Shown here piece by piece: positions 49,216 to 57,009 of a stretch of 64,000 bases of DNA. The translations under genes and the position numbers were made by a program. Numbering within the stretch: the stretch's first letter is position 1; every line of letters begins with the position of its first letter. The notes under the pieces are model-generated. The model saw nothing but the letters and a program-made list of their open reading frames with translations, was not told where the DNA came from and ran no database searches. Source of the DNA: CAVVSD01 sp963837655 (GTDB lineage Bacteria; Actinomycetota; Thermoleophilia; Solirubrobacterales; Solirubrobacteraceae); the NCBI GenBank assembly GCA_963837655.1, contig CAWIOK010000023.1, forward strand, positions 558,001 to 622,000, written 5' to 3'.

Positions 49216-50120
49216 GCCGTGAGCTCCAGGTAGACGTCCTCCAGGGTCGGCCGGCGCACTTCGATGTCCGCCAGCTCCAGGCCCAGCGCGATCGCCCGGC
49301 CGGTCAGCTCGTGCAGGTCGGCCATCGGAGCGGCGCTGGTCATCACCACCCGCCGGTCGTCGTCGAGCGACGCGCCGGGGGCGAGCTCGTCGAGGTCGAC
49401 GTCGTCGGGCAGGGTGAAGGCGATCGTCCCGCCCGCGCGGTTGCGGCCGCCGAGCGTCGCCGGCGTCCCGGTGGCGACGATGACACCGTCGCGCATGACC
49501 GCGATGCGGTCGGCCAGGCGCTCGGCCTCCTCCATGTAGTGCGTCGTCAGCAGGATCGTCGTGCCGAGTGCGCGCAGCCCTGAGATGACCTCCCACGACG
49601 CCCGGCGGGCGGCCGGGTCGAAGCCGGTGGTCGGCTCGTCGAGGAAGATCAGCTCGGGATCGCCGATGAGCGCCAGCGCGACGTCCAGCCGGCGGCGCTG
49701 ACCGCCGGACAGGCGCGTCGTGCGCTGGTCGGCCTGCTCGACGAGGCCGGCGAGCCCGATCGTGTCGTCGACGTCGCGCGGCGAGGAGTAGTAGCCGGCG
49801 TACAGCTGCAGGCACTCGCGGACGGTGAGGTTGACCTCAGGCTCGGATTCCTGCAGCACGATGCCGATGCGGTCGCGCAGGGCGCGGTCGCCGCCCCAGG
49901 GGTCCTGGCCGAGGACGCGGACCTCGCCCGCGGTGGCGGCGTGGAAGCCCTCGAGGATCTCGACGGTCGTCGTCTTGCCGGCGCCGTTCGGTCCCAGCAG
50001 CGCGAGGATCTCTCCCGTCCGGACCTCGAGGTCGACGCCGCGCACGGCCTCCTTGTCGCCGTAGGACTTGCGCAGTCCCTGCACCTGGATCGCCAGGTTC
50101 GTCGTCGTGGTCGCTGTCAT
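49212..50120 (-). CDS. ABC transporter ATP-binding protein (exporter)
   Basis: A 302-residue DrrA/NatA-like ATPase. It has Walker A GPNGAGKTTT (about residue 43), signature TRLSGGQRRRLDVA, Walker B LIFLDEPTTGFDPAARR and switch His LLTTHYMEEAERL. The C-terminal 80 residues form the DrrA-type regulatory extension (RRPTLEDVYLELTA). ATG 50120 lies 7 nt after TACGTT. It is divergent from a histidine kinase/response regulator pair, a common layout for stress-responsive exporters. Confidence 0.9.
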   Translation of the reverse strand: MTATTTTNLAIQVQGLRKSYGDKEAVRGVDLEVRTGEILALLGPNGAGKTTTVEILEGFHAATAGEVRVLGQDPWGGDRALRDRIGIVLQESEPEVNLTVRECLQLYAGYYSSPRDVDDTIGLAGLVEQADQRTTRLSGGQRRRLDVALALIGDPELIFLDEPTTGFDPAARRASWEVISGLRALGTTILLTTHYMEEAERLADRIAVMRDGVIVATGTPATLGGRNRAGGTIAFTLPDDVDLDELAPGASLDDDRRVVMTSAAPMADLHELTGRAIALGLELADIEVRRPTLEDVYLELTA

Positions 50121-50127
50121 GGTCGGC

Positions 50128-50133
50128 AACGTA
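50128..50133 (-). promoter_or_regulatory. -10 box (TACGTT) of ABC exporter
   Basis: TACGTT lies 7 nt before ATG 50120. The shared 134-bp region also holds an interrupted dyad (GGCGCG at 50158 and CGCGCC at 50175), a candidate binding site for the divergent response regulator. Confidence 0.45.
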
Positions 50134-50240
50134 CGCCCGGCCGTGCGGGTTGTCGTCGGCGCGCGGGACGGTTCCGCGCCAACCCGTGGGTGGAGGCCGG
50201 GTGCAACCTCGAGGCCGATGACGCACGCAGGGGGGCGGCC

Positions 50241-50246
50241 TATCGT
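50241..50246 (+). promoter_or_regulatory. -10 box (TATCGT) of sensor kinase gene
   Basis: TATCGT lies 8 nt before ATG 50255; no Shine-Dalgarno is present. Confidence 0.5.
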
Positions 50247-50254
50247 CCGCAGCG

Positions 50255-51427
50255 ATGGTGCAATCGCGTCCATTCGGCCCGTCGCTTGTCATGCGCGTCT
50301 TCGGGGCGGCGCTCGTGGCGCTGGTGGTGGGATCGTCGCTGCAGGTCGATCCCCGGCCCGCACTGCACGGCGAGGGGCTGCCCGTGCTCGCGTTCCTGCT
50401 CGCCTTCCTTGGCGCGGTCGTCTTCTCGATGTCGCGCGCCCGGACGGGCGAGCGGCGGGGGTTGTGGTTCGTGGCCGCGAGCGCGCTCGGGCTGACGATC
50501 CTGCAGCCCGACGGCGCCGGGTTCCTGGCGCTCTACATGACGCTCGGGATCATCTGCGTCCAGCTGCGCCCACGGCAGGCGCTGCTGGGCTTCGTCGCCG
50601 GCGTCGTCGCGATCAGCGCCATCCACGTGCTGACCGACGATGCGACGTCCTTCTCCGACGTGCTCGTGGGCGACGCGGTCGGGACCCTGTTCTTCGTGAT
50701 GGGGTACGGCATGCGCGCGTCGCGCCGTGGCCTGCAGCGCGCGGAGGAGACCGTCGCCGAGCTCGAGGCGTCGCGCGAGGCGCACGCCCAGGCGGTGCAG
50801 CTGCGCGAGCGCGCCCGCCTCGCGCGCGAGATGCACGACGTGCTCGCCCACTCCCTGTCGGCGCTCACGGTGCAGCTGGAGGGCGCGCGCCTGCTGGCCC
50901 GCTCGCGCCACGCCGATCCCGAGGTGACCGACGCGATCGAGCGCAGCCACGGGCTGGCCCGAGCAGGGCTGGAGGAGGCGCGCAGGGCGATCGAGGCGCT
51001 CCGCGGCGGCGAGATGCCCGGGCCCGACCGGCTGCCCGCCCTCGCTGAGGCGTTCCGCGAGCAGACGAACGTGGAGTGCGATCTGGCCTTCGACGGCCGC
51101 CCGCGCGAGCTCAGCTCCGAAGCGCGCCTGGCCGTGTACCGCACGGCGCAGGAGGCGCTGACGAACGTGCGCCGCCACGCGCGTCCGGCCCATGTCGACC
51201 TCCGCCTGCGCTACGAGCCCGACGGCACGCGCCTCGTGGTCGAGGACGTCCGCGCCGACGGCGATGCCGGCCCCGCCGAGGACGAGCGCGAGCCGGGGCT
51301 CGGATACGGCCTCACCGGCATGCGCGAGCGCGCCGAGCTGCTCGGCGGCCGGCTCGCGGCGACCCCGACGGACAACGGCTTCCGCGTCGAGCTGTTCCTC
51401 CCGGAGGCCAGCGCCAGTGGAGCCTGA
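50255..51427 (+). CDS. Membrane sensor histidine kinase (NarL-type partner)
   Basis: A 390-residue kinase. The first 155 residues contain four to five hydrophobic helices with little outside loop, an intramembrane-sensing form. A coiled-coil linker leads to the HisKA_3 site (ARLAREMHDVLAHSLSAL, phospho-His near residue 195) and a HATPase (AQEALTNVRRHA, GYGLTGMRERAELLGG). In the Asp-box region it reads VVEDVRADGD, where DDGxG is usual, so ATP binding may be altered. Its 3' end overlaps the response regulator gene. Confidence 0.9.
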   Translation: MVQSRPFGPSLVMRVFGAALVALVVGSSLQVDPRPALHGEGLPVLAFLLAFLGAVVFSMSRARTGERRGLWFVAASALGLTILQPDGAGFLALYMTLGIICVQLRPRQALLGFVAGVVAISAIHVLTDDATSFSDVLVGDAVGTLFFVMGYGMRASRRGLQRAEETVAELEASREAHAQAVQLRERARLAREMHDVLAHSLSALTVQLEGARLLARSRHADPEVTDAIERSHGLARAGLEEARRAIEALRGGEMPGPDRLPALAEAFREQTNVECDLAFDGRPRELSSEARLAVYRTAQEALTNVRRHARPAHVDLRLRYEPDGTRLVVEDVRADGDAGPAEDEREPGLGYGLTGMRERAELLGGRLAATPTDNGFRVELFLPEASASGA

Positions 51428-52067
51428 TCCGATCCGGGTGCTGCTGGCCGACGACCAGCGCGTCGTCCGCGAGGGCCTGGAGATGCTCCTCGGCCTGCTC
51501 GACGGGATCGAGGTCGTCGGCACCGCCGCCGACGGCGAGGAGGCGGTGCGGCTGGCGGTCGCGCGCGGTGCCGACGTCGTCCTCATGGATCTGCGGATGC
51601 CCCGGATGGACGGCATCGAGGCCACCCGGCGGCTGGCCGACGCGCGTCCCGCCGCGCGGGTGATCGCCCTGACGACCTACGCGGACGAGCCAACGGTCCT
51701 GAGCGCGCTGCGCGCCGGCGCGCGCGGCTATCTGACCAAGGACGCCGGCGCCGAGGAGATCTCGCGCGCGATCATGGCCGTCTCCCGTGGCGAGGCCGCG
51801 CTGGACGCCGCGGTGCAGCACCACGTCATCGGCGCCGTCGCGCAGGGCGAGACGGCAGCGCTGCCGGACGGGCTGACGCCGCGCGAGGCCGAGGTGCTCG
51901 TGCTCATCGCCGAGGGCCTGTCCAACCAGGAGATCGCCGACCGGCTCGTCGTCAGCACCGCGACGGTGAAGAGCCACGTCAACCGCGTCTTCGCCAAGGC
52001 GGGCGTGCGCGACCGCGCGCAGGCCGTGTCCTACGCCTACCGCAGCGGACTCGCCCCGTCGCCGTAG
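51417..52067 (+). CDS. NarL/FixJ family response regulator
   Basis: A 216-residue regulator. The receiver has the acidic pair in VLLADDQRVVREG, phospho-Asp in VVLMDLRMPRMDG (about residue 56) and Lys in YLTKDAG (about 106). The C-terminal LuxR-type helix-turn-helix is LTPREAEVLVLIAEGLSNQE through STATVKSHVNRVFAK. GTG 51417 lies inside the kinase gene, so they are coupled. The probable target is the divergent ABC exporter. Its 3' end overlaps convergent truA by 31 bases. Confidence 0.92.
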   Translation: MEPDPIRVLLADDQRVVREGLEMLLGLLDGIEVVGTAADGEEAVRLAVARGADVVLMDLRMPRMDGIEATRRLADARPAARVIALTTYADEPTVLSALRAGARGYLTKDAGAEEISRAIMAVSRGEAALDAAVQHHVIGAVAQGETAALPDGLTPREAEVLVLIAEGLSNQEIADRLVVSTATVKSHVNRVFAKAGVRDRAQAVSYAYRSGLAPSP

Positions 52068-52780
52068 TCGACCGAGACGAGCGCGAGCCCGTGCGGGGCT
52101 GCCGTCGCGCCCGCGTCCGACCGCGGCGCACCGCGTAGCAGCGCCCCGAACTCCTCCACGGAGCGCCGCCCCAGCGCGACCTCGAGCATCGTGCCGACCA
52201 GCACCCGGTTCATGTGGCGCATGAACGTGTCCGCGGTGATCCAGAAGCCCAGGAGGTCGCCGTCGCGCTCCCAGTGCGCGTCGAGGACGTGGCGCTGGAA
52301 GCGGACGTGATCGGTGACCGACGGGGTGAAGGCGGTGAAGTCGTGGGTGCCGAGCAGCGCGGCGGCGCAGGCATCCAGCGCGTCGCGGTCCAGGCGCCGT
52401 GCGTACCAGAGGACCGTGCCCTCCAGCCGCGCCGACCGGGCGCGGCGGTTGAGCACGCGGTAGCAGTAGGTGCGCGACCGGGCGTCGCCGCGGGCGTCGA
52501 ATCCGTCCCGTGCCGGGTTGCACTCGAGCACCGCGACGTCGGCGGGCAGGACGGCGTTGAGGCGTAGCGGGTCGACCGCCTCGTGCTCATAGGAGCAGAC
52601 CTGCCCCCAGGCGTGCACCCCGCGGTCCGTGCGACCCGCGACGGTCACCGGGACGGACTCCTCGACGAGTACCGACTCCAGGGCGCGCTCGACCTCGGCC
52701 TGAACCGTGCGCTGGTCGGGCTGGCGCGCCCATCCGGCGAACGCGCGGCCGTCGTACTCGAGGAGCATCCTGCTGGTCAT
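52037..52780 (-). CDS. truA: tRNA pseudouridine(38-40) synthase
   Basis: A 247-residue enzyme that makes pseudouridine in the tRNA anticodon arm. The catalytic Asp is in VAGRTDRGVHAWGQ (about residue 51). LLEYDGRAFAGWARQ opens the fold, and TFMRHMNRVLVGTMLEVALG is the C-terminal core motif. ATG 52780 gives the typical MTSRMLLEYDG start. Its start codon overlaps that of the divergent glycosylase gene. It lies downstream of rplQ as in many actinobacteria, but separated here by two + strand genes. Confidence 0.92.
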   Translation of the reverse strand: MTSRMLLEYDGRAFAGWARQPDQRTVQAEVERALESVLVEESVPVTVAGRTDRGVHAWGQVCSYEHEAVDPLRLNAVLPADVAVLECNPARDGFDARGDARSRTYCYRVLNRRARSARLEGTVLWYARRLDRDALDACAAALLGTHDFTAFTPSVTDHVRFQRHVLDAHWERDGDLLGFWITADTFMRHMNRVLVGTMLEVALGRRSVEEFGALLRGAPRSDAGATAAPHGLALVSVDYGDGASPLR

Positions 52781-53618
52781 GACGGCAGCATTCACCATCG
52801 TGCCCCGGGGCCCGTTCTCGCTGGCGCAGGCACGCGACTTCCTCGGCGGGTTCCGGCCGGCTGGACAGCCGGGCGACCGCGAGGCGCTGCACCTGGCGCT
52901 CGACGGCGCGGTCGTCCGGCTGCACGCGGGCGGCGACGGCGTGCACGGCGAGGTCGTCGCGGGACACGGCCACCCCGAGCTCGAGGGGCAGGTCACGCGG
53001 GTCCTGTCGCTGGACCACGACGCCACGGGGTGGGCGCACCTCGGCGAGCGCGACGCGGTACTCGGCGAGGTCCAGCGCGCGAAGCCGGGACTGCGCCCGG
53101 TGTTGTTCCCCACGCCCTGGGAGGCGGCGGTCTGGTCGATCCTGACCCAGCGCACGCAGCACGCGCAGGCGCTGCGCATGCGCGACGAGCTCGTCGCAGG
53201 GGCGGGCACGCCCCTGGAGCACGGCGGGACGACGTACCGGCCGTTCCCGGCCCCGGAGGCGGTGCTCGAGCTGGGGACGCTGCCGATGCCGTCGGTCAAG
53301 GCGGAGCGGGTACGGGGAGTCGCCGAGGCGGCGCTGGACGGCGACCTGGACGCGGAGCGCCTGCGCGGCATGGACCCCGAGGACGCGATGGCGGCGGTTC
53401 GCGAGCTGCCCGGCATCGGCCCGTTCTCCGCTGCGCTCATCGTGATCCGCGGCGCCGGCGCGGCCGATGCGCCGGCGACGGCCGAGCCTCGCGTCCGGGC
53501 GATCGCGGCGCAGCGCTACGGCAACCCGGCTCTGGAGCAGCCGGAGGCGTTCGCGGCCTTCGCCGACCGCTGGCGCCCGTGGCGCTCGTGGGCTGCGTTC
53601 GTCTTGCGGGCTGCTTAG
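52779..53618 (+). CDS. DNA-3-methyladenine glycosylase II-like protein (HhH-GPD)
   Basis: A 279-residue base-excision glycosylase-like protein. The helix-hairpin-helix is RELPGIGPFSAALIVIRG (about residues 208-225). TPWEAAVWSILTQRTQHAQALRM is the typical helical core with the Q residues. Where AlkA has its catalytic Asp, this protein appears to read PATAEPRVRA, with Glu. It would remove alkylated purines. ATG 52779 overlaps the truA ATG on the other strand (CATG), so its promoter must lie inside truA. Confidence 0.8.
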   Translation: MTAAFTIVPRGPFSLAQARDFLGGFRPAGQPGDREALHLALDGAVVRLHAGGDGVHGEVVAGHGHPELEGQVTRVLSLDHDATGWAHLGERDAVLGEVQRAKPGLRPVLFPTPWEAAVWSILTQRTQHAQALRMRDELVAGAGTPLEHGGTTYRPFPAPEAVLELGTLPMPSVKAERVRGVAEAALDGDLDAERLRGMDPEDAMAAVRELPGIGPFSAALIVIRGAGAADAPATAEPRVRAIAAQRYGNPALEQPEAFAAFADRWRPWRSWAAFVLRAA

Positions 53619-53621
53619 GCT
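53616..53621 (+). promoter_or_regulatory. -10 box (TAGGCT) of repeat-protein gene
   Basis: TAGGCT lies 6 nt before ATG 53628, and its first three bases are the TAG stop of the glycosylase gene. The box is shared between a stop codon and a promoter. Confidence 0.4.
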
Positions 53622-53627
53622 GGTGGC

Positions 53628-53927
53628 ATGCCGCACAGCATCGCCACCAGGTGCAGCCTCGCGACGGTCGCCTCGATCGGGACCGCGGGCTCGCTCGCGA
53701 CGGTCGCAAGCGTCGCGACGGCAGGCTCGATCGCGACGGTGGGCTCGGTCGCGACGAGCGGCAGCGCCGCCACGGTCGTCGGCGTCGCGAACTCGGGCAA
53801 CGTCGCGACGGTCGGCTGCGTCGCGTGCGTGGGGTGCATCGCGTGCGTCGGCTGCGTGGCGTGCGTCGGCTGCGTGGGGTGCGTCGGGCTGGTCGGCGCG
53901 GTCGGGGTGGTCGGCAACGCGAAGTGA
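53628..53927 (+). CDS. Hexapeptide-repeat cysteine-ladder protein
   Basis: A 99-residue low-complexity protein. After a short unique start (MPHSIATRC) it repeats six-residue units of the form A-T-V-G-S-V. In the C-terminal third the Ser and Thr become Cys (ATVGCV, ACVGCI, ACVGCV, GCVG). A six-residue period with alternating small and beta-branched residues suggests a beta-roll or solenoid, with a ladder of about ten cysteines along one or two faces. No signal peptide is clear. Similar GS-V repeat proteins occur in actinobacteria in my recollection, function unknown. The opposite strand is also open but Pro/Thr-rich; I prefer this strand because of its start and -10 box. Confidence 0.55.
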   Translation: MPHSIATRCSLATVASIGTAGSLATVASVATAGSIATVGSVATSGSAATVVGVANSGNVATVGCVACVGCIACVGCVACVGCVGCVGLVGAVGVVGNAK

Positions 53928-53939
53928 GCCGCGGCGTGC

Positions 53940-53965
53940 CGGCGCGGAGCTCAGGCCCCGCGCCG
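53940..53965. terminator. Hairpin between convergent repeat-protein gene and rplQ
   Basis: CGGCGCGG (53940-53947) and CCGCGCCG (53958-53965) form an 8-bp stem with a 10-nt loop, just between two convergent stop codons. It may terminate in both directions; there is no long T-run. Confidence 0.5.
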
Positions 53966-53972
53966 CCGGCAA

Positions 53973-54326
53973 CTACACCAGCTCGAGGAAGACCATCTCC
54001 GTCGAGTCCGACCGGCGCGGGCCGAGCTTCAGGATGCGCGTGTAGCCGCCGTGACGCTCGACATATCGCGGTGCGACCTCGTCGAACAGCTTGTAGACCG
54101 CGAACTTGTCCTGACCGAGCGTCGCCAGGGCCTGGCGACGCGCGTGCAGGTCACCACGCTTGGCGAGCGTGATGAGCTTCTCGATCTCCGGCTTGACGGC
54201 CTTGGCCTTCGCCTCGCTGGTCTTGATGCGCTCGTGCTCGATGACCTCCTTGCAGAGGTTGGCGAGCAGCGCCTTGCGATGCGCAGTGCTTCGCGAGAGC
54301 TTGTGGCGGGTCTTCTGATGGCGCAT
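53973..54326 (-). CDS. rplQ: 50S ribosomal protein bL17
   Basis: A 117-residue ribosomal protein, full length. MRHQKTRHKLSRSTAHRKALLANL and the KRGDLHARRQAL region are typical. It is last in the rpmJ-rpsM-rpsK-rpsD-rpoA-rplQ unit, 22 bp after rpoA. It ends before the hairpin at 53940. Confidence 0.97.
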   Translation of the reverse strand: MRHQKTRHKLSRSTAHRKALLANLCKEVIEHERIKTSEAKAKAVKPEIEKLITLAKRGDLHARRQALATLGQDKFAVYKLFDEVAPRYVERHGGYTRILKLGPRRSDSTEMVFLELV

Positions 54327-54348
54327 GAGAAGCGGTGATCCTAGAGGG

Positions 54349-55329
54349 TCAGTCGTCGCGGAGGTTCAGGCCGCGCGCGCCAAGGGTCTCGATGACCTCG
54401 TCGATCGACTTCTTGCCGAAGTTCGGGATCGCGTTGAGCTCGCCCTCGGACTTCGAGATGAGGTCGCCGACCGTCTGGATGCCGGCGCGCTTGAGGCAGT
54501 TGTACGACCGGACGCCGAGCTCGAGCTCCTCGATGAGGATGTCGTTCATCGGGCTGTTCTGGCCGGATGCGCCCTGGGCGCCCGCGGCCGAAGCCCCGTT
54601 GCCGTCGGTGAGCACGCCGCCGGGGCCTGCCCGCAGCTCGTCGATGCGGTCGGGGTCGGTGAAGATCGCCAGTTGCGAGATGAGGATCTCCGCCGCCTCG
54701 CGCAGCGAGGACGTCGGGTCGATCGACCCGTCGGTCTCGATGTCGAGCGTGAGCTTGTCGTAGTCGGTGCGCTGACCGACGCGAGCCTGCTCGACCGCGT
54801 AGGCGACGCGCCGCACCGGCGAGAAGATCGAGTCGATCGGGATGACGCCGATCGGCTGGTCCGGGGACTTGTTCTCGTCCGCGGGGCGGTACCCGCGGCC
54901 GCGGCCGATCGTCAGGTACAGCTCGAGCTTGGTCTTCTTGTCGAGCGTCGCGACGTGCACGTCGGGGTTCAGGATCTCGACGCCCGCGGGCAGGTCGATG
55001 TCCTTCGCGGTGATCTCACCGGGGCCGGTGACGACGAGCGGTGCCTCGACCTCGGTCGCATCGGAGTGCATCCTGCAGACGATGCCCTTGAGGTTCAGCA
55101 CGATGTCGGTGACGTCCTCGGTGACGCCCTTGATCGTCGAGAACTCGTGTGCGACCCCCTCGATGCGCACGCTGGTGACCGCCGCCCCCGCCAGCGAGGA
55201 CAGCAGCACACGGCGCAGTGAGTTGCCGAAGGTGTAGCCGAAGCCGCGATCGAGGGGCTCGATCGTGAACGAGCCGCGGTTCTCCTCGACCGTCTCACTG
55301 GTGATCCGGGGGACTTGGAAGTCGAGCAT
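54349..55329 (-). CDS. rpoA: RNA polymerase alpha subunit
   Basis: A 326-residue subunit that assembles RNA polymerase and contacts promoters and activators. The N-terminal domain has GFGYTFGNSLRRVLLSSL. The C-terminal domain has IEELELGVRSYNCLKRAGIQTVGDL with the helix-hairpin-helix. A linker rich in Gly, Ala and Ser (GASAAGAQGASGQN) joins them. ATG 55329 has AAGGA upstream; codons further up are not conserved. Confidence 0.97.
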   Translation of the reverse strand: MLDFQVPRITSETVEENRGSFTIEPLDRGFGYTFGNSLRRVLLSSLAGAAVTSVRIEGVAHEFSTIKGVTEDVTDIVLNLKGIVCRMHSDATEVEAPLVVTGPGEITAKDIDLPAGVEILNPDVHVATLDKKTKLELYLTIGRGRGYRPADENKSPDQPIGVIPIDSIFSPVRRVAYAVEQARVGQRTDYDKLTLDIETDGSIDPTSSLREAAEILISQLAIFTDPDRIDELRAGPGGVLTDGNGASAAGAQGASGQNSPMNDILIEELELGVRSYNCLKRAGIQTVGDLISKSEGELNAIPNFGKKSIDEVIETLGARGLNLRDD

Positions 55330-55403
55330 CAGGGTCCTTGCTGGGTTGTTCAGACCGTGCGCACGGGCCGGTCCGCGCACGGGTTGGGTGGAGTGGGGAG
55401 CTC

Positions 55404-56024
55404 CTACTTCGAGTACAGCTCGACGATCAACTGCTCCTGGACCGGAGCTGCGATCTCGCGGCGCTCGGGGCGGCGGAGGACCTTCGCTGTGAGCGAATCG
55501 TGGTCCGCCTGCAGCCAGGCCGGAACCTGCGCCGTGAGCTCGGTGGCGTCCCGGATGACGTTGCCGGCAGGCGTCTCTGCCTTGACCGCGATCACGTCAC
55601 CCTCGCGCACCTGGAAGCTGGGGATGTCGACCCGTCGCCCGTTGACCGTCCAGTGACCGTGACGGATCAGCTGGCGGGCCTGGCGCCGGGATGCTGCGAA
55701 ACCAAGACGGACGAGCACGTTGTCCAGACGGGACTCCAGCATGGCGAGAAGGTTCTCGCCGGTGATGCCGGGCTGGTTCGTCGCCTTCTCGTAGTACGAA
55801 CGGAACTGCTTCTCGAGCACTCCGTAGTAGCGACGCGCCTTCTGCTTCTCGCGAAGCTGGACGCGGTACTCGGACTGCTTCTGACGCCCGCGCCCGTGAT
55901 CACCGGGCGGGTAGGCGCGGCGTTCGACGCCGCACTTGTCCGTCAGGCAGCGCTCACCCTTCAGGAAGAGCTTCTGGCCTTCTCGGCGGCACTGCTTGCA
56001 CTGGGGCGAGGTATCTCTTGCCAT
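55404..56024 (-). CDS. rpsD: 30S ribosomal protein uS4 (zinc-binding form)
   Basis: A 206-residue primary 16S rRNA-binding protein. The N-terminus carries four cysteines (CKQC, then ERC and DKC), the C+ zinc form. The S4 domain reads LESRLDNVLVRLGFAASRRQARQ. It lies between rpsK and rpoA as in other bacteria; the 74-bp gap before rpoA is the largest inside this unit. Confidence 0.97.
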   Translation of the reverse strand: MARDTSPQCKQCRREGQKLFLKGERCLTDKCGVERRAYPPGDHGRGRQKQSEYRVQLREKQKARRYYGVLEKQFRSYYEKATNQPGITGENLLAMLESRLDNVLVRLGFAASRRQARQLIRHGHWTVNGRRVDIPSFQVREGDVIAVKAETPAGNVIRDATELTAQVPAWLQADHDSLTAKVLRRPERREIAAPVQEQLIVELYSK

Positions 56025-56036
56025 GTGACTCTCCGG

Positions 56037-56432
56037 CTAGACCCGGCGCCGCTTGCGGGGCCGGCAGCCGTTGTGCGCTTGTGGGGTGACGTCCTTGATG
56101 CCCGACACCTCGAGGCCAGCCGCCTGCAGGGACCGGATCGCGGTCTCACGACCGGATCCGGGGCCCTTGACGAACACCTCGACGCGCTGGAGCCCCTGCT
56201 CGATGCCCTTGCGGGCAGCGGCGTCGGCGGTCACCTGCGCGGCGAACGGAGTGGACTTGCGCGAGCCCTTGAACCCCGCCGCGCCGGCGGACTCCCAGGC
56301 GATGACGTTGCCCTGGGGGTCCGTCAGAGACACGATGGTGTTGTTGAAGGACGTCTTGATGTGGGCCTGGCCCACAGGAATGTTCTTCTTGGGCTTGCGG
56401 CGGCCGCGCTGGGGTCGACGAGGTGCGGGCAT
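56037..56432 (-). CDS. rpsK: 30S ribosomal protein uS11
   Basis: A 131-residue platform protein. AHIKTSFNNTIVSLTDPQGN and the C-terminal GIKDVTPQAHNGCRPRKRRRV are diagnostic. It starts 3 bp after the rpsM stop. Confidence 0.97.
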   Translation of the reverse strand: MPAPRRPQRGRRKPKKNIPVGQAHIKTSFNNTIVSLTDPQGNVIAWESAGAAGFKGSRKSTPFAAQVTADAAARKGIEQGLQRVEVFVKGPGSGRETAIRSLQAAGLEVSGIKDVTPQAHNGCRPRKRRRV

Positions 56433-56435
56433 GCT

Positions 56436-56816
56436 CTACTTCTTGCCTGCCTTCTTCTTGCCGGCGACCTGCATCCGCTTGGGGCCCTTGCGGGTACGCG
56501 CGTTGGTCTTCGTGTTCTGCCCGTGAACGGGCAGGCCACGCCGGTGTCGCAGGCCGCGGTAGCAGCCGATCTCCATGAGGCGCTTGATGTCCTGGTTGCG
56601 CTCACGGCGGAGGTCGCCCTCGACGGTGAGGTCGTCGATGGCGTCACGCAGACGGCCGACTTCGTCGTCGGTGAGGTCGCGCACCTTGCGGTCGGGCTCG
56701 ATCCCGGTCTGGGCCAGGAGGGTGTTCGCCGTGGGGCGACCGACGCCGTAGATGTACGTGAGACCGATCTCGGCGCGCTTGTTCAGAGGAATGTTGATGC
56801 CGGCGATGCGAGCCAT
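56436..56816 (-). CDS. rpsM: 30S ribosomal protein uS13
   Basis: A 126-residue head protein. MARIAGINIPLNKRAEIGLTYIYG and the C-terminal RHRRGLPVHGQNTKTNARTR are diagnostic; it ends in a Lys-rich tail. It starts 4 bp after rpmJ. Confidence 0.97.
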   Translation of the reverse strand: MARIAGINIPLNKRAEIGLTYIYGVGRPTANTLLAQTGIEPDRKVRDLTDDEVGRLRDAIDDLTVEGDLRRERNQDIKRLMEIGCYRGLRHRRGLPVHGQNTKTNARTRKGPKRMQVAGKKKAGKK

Positions 56817-56820
56817 CGAA

Positions 56821-56934
56821 CTACCCCTGCCGCTGCTTGTGGCGGGGGTTCGAGCAGATCACGAGCACGGCGCCGTGCCGGCGGATGATCTTGCACTTCT
56901 CGCACATCGGCCTGACCGACGGTCGTACCTTCAT
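56821..56934 (-). CDS. rpmJ: 50S ribosomal protein bL36
   Basis: A 37-residue protein beginning MKVRPSVRPMCEKCKIIRRH, with zinc ligands Cys11, Cys14, Cys27 and His32 (CEKC, VICSNPRHKQRQG). It has the usual full length. AAAGGA precedes ATG 56934. It heads the second ribosomal unit, directly after the infA-less gap. Confidence 0.95.
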   Translation of the reverse strand: MKVRPSVRPMCEKCKIIRRHGAVLVICSNPRHKQRQG

Positions 56935-57003
56935 GGGTCCTTTCAAAAAGGGGGAAATCTGGGGAGCGCGCGCAGGCTCACGCCGCGCAAGGCGCGACCA
57001 CCC

Positions 57004-57009
57004 ACTGTA
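57004..57009 (-). promoter_or_regulatory. -10 box (TACAGT) of rpmJ-rplQ unit
   Basis: TACAGT lies about 70 nt before the rpmJ ATG in the 115-bp gap after map. Unlike its leaderless neighbours, this mRNA would have a leader of about 60 nt with a ribosome binding site. No clear -35 is seen. Confidence 0.4.

Noticed and set aside
53615..53917. A Pro/Thr-rich repeat protein on the minus strand (PTHATQPT units)
   Set aside because: It is the reverse of the hexapeptide-repeat gene. Repetition keeps both strands open. The plus strand has the better start, a -10 box and a repeat type known elsewhere. The minus strand cannot be excluded without RNA data.
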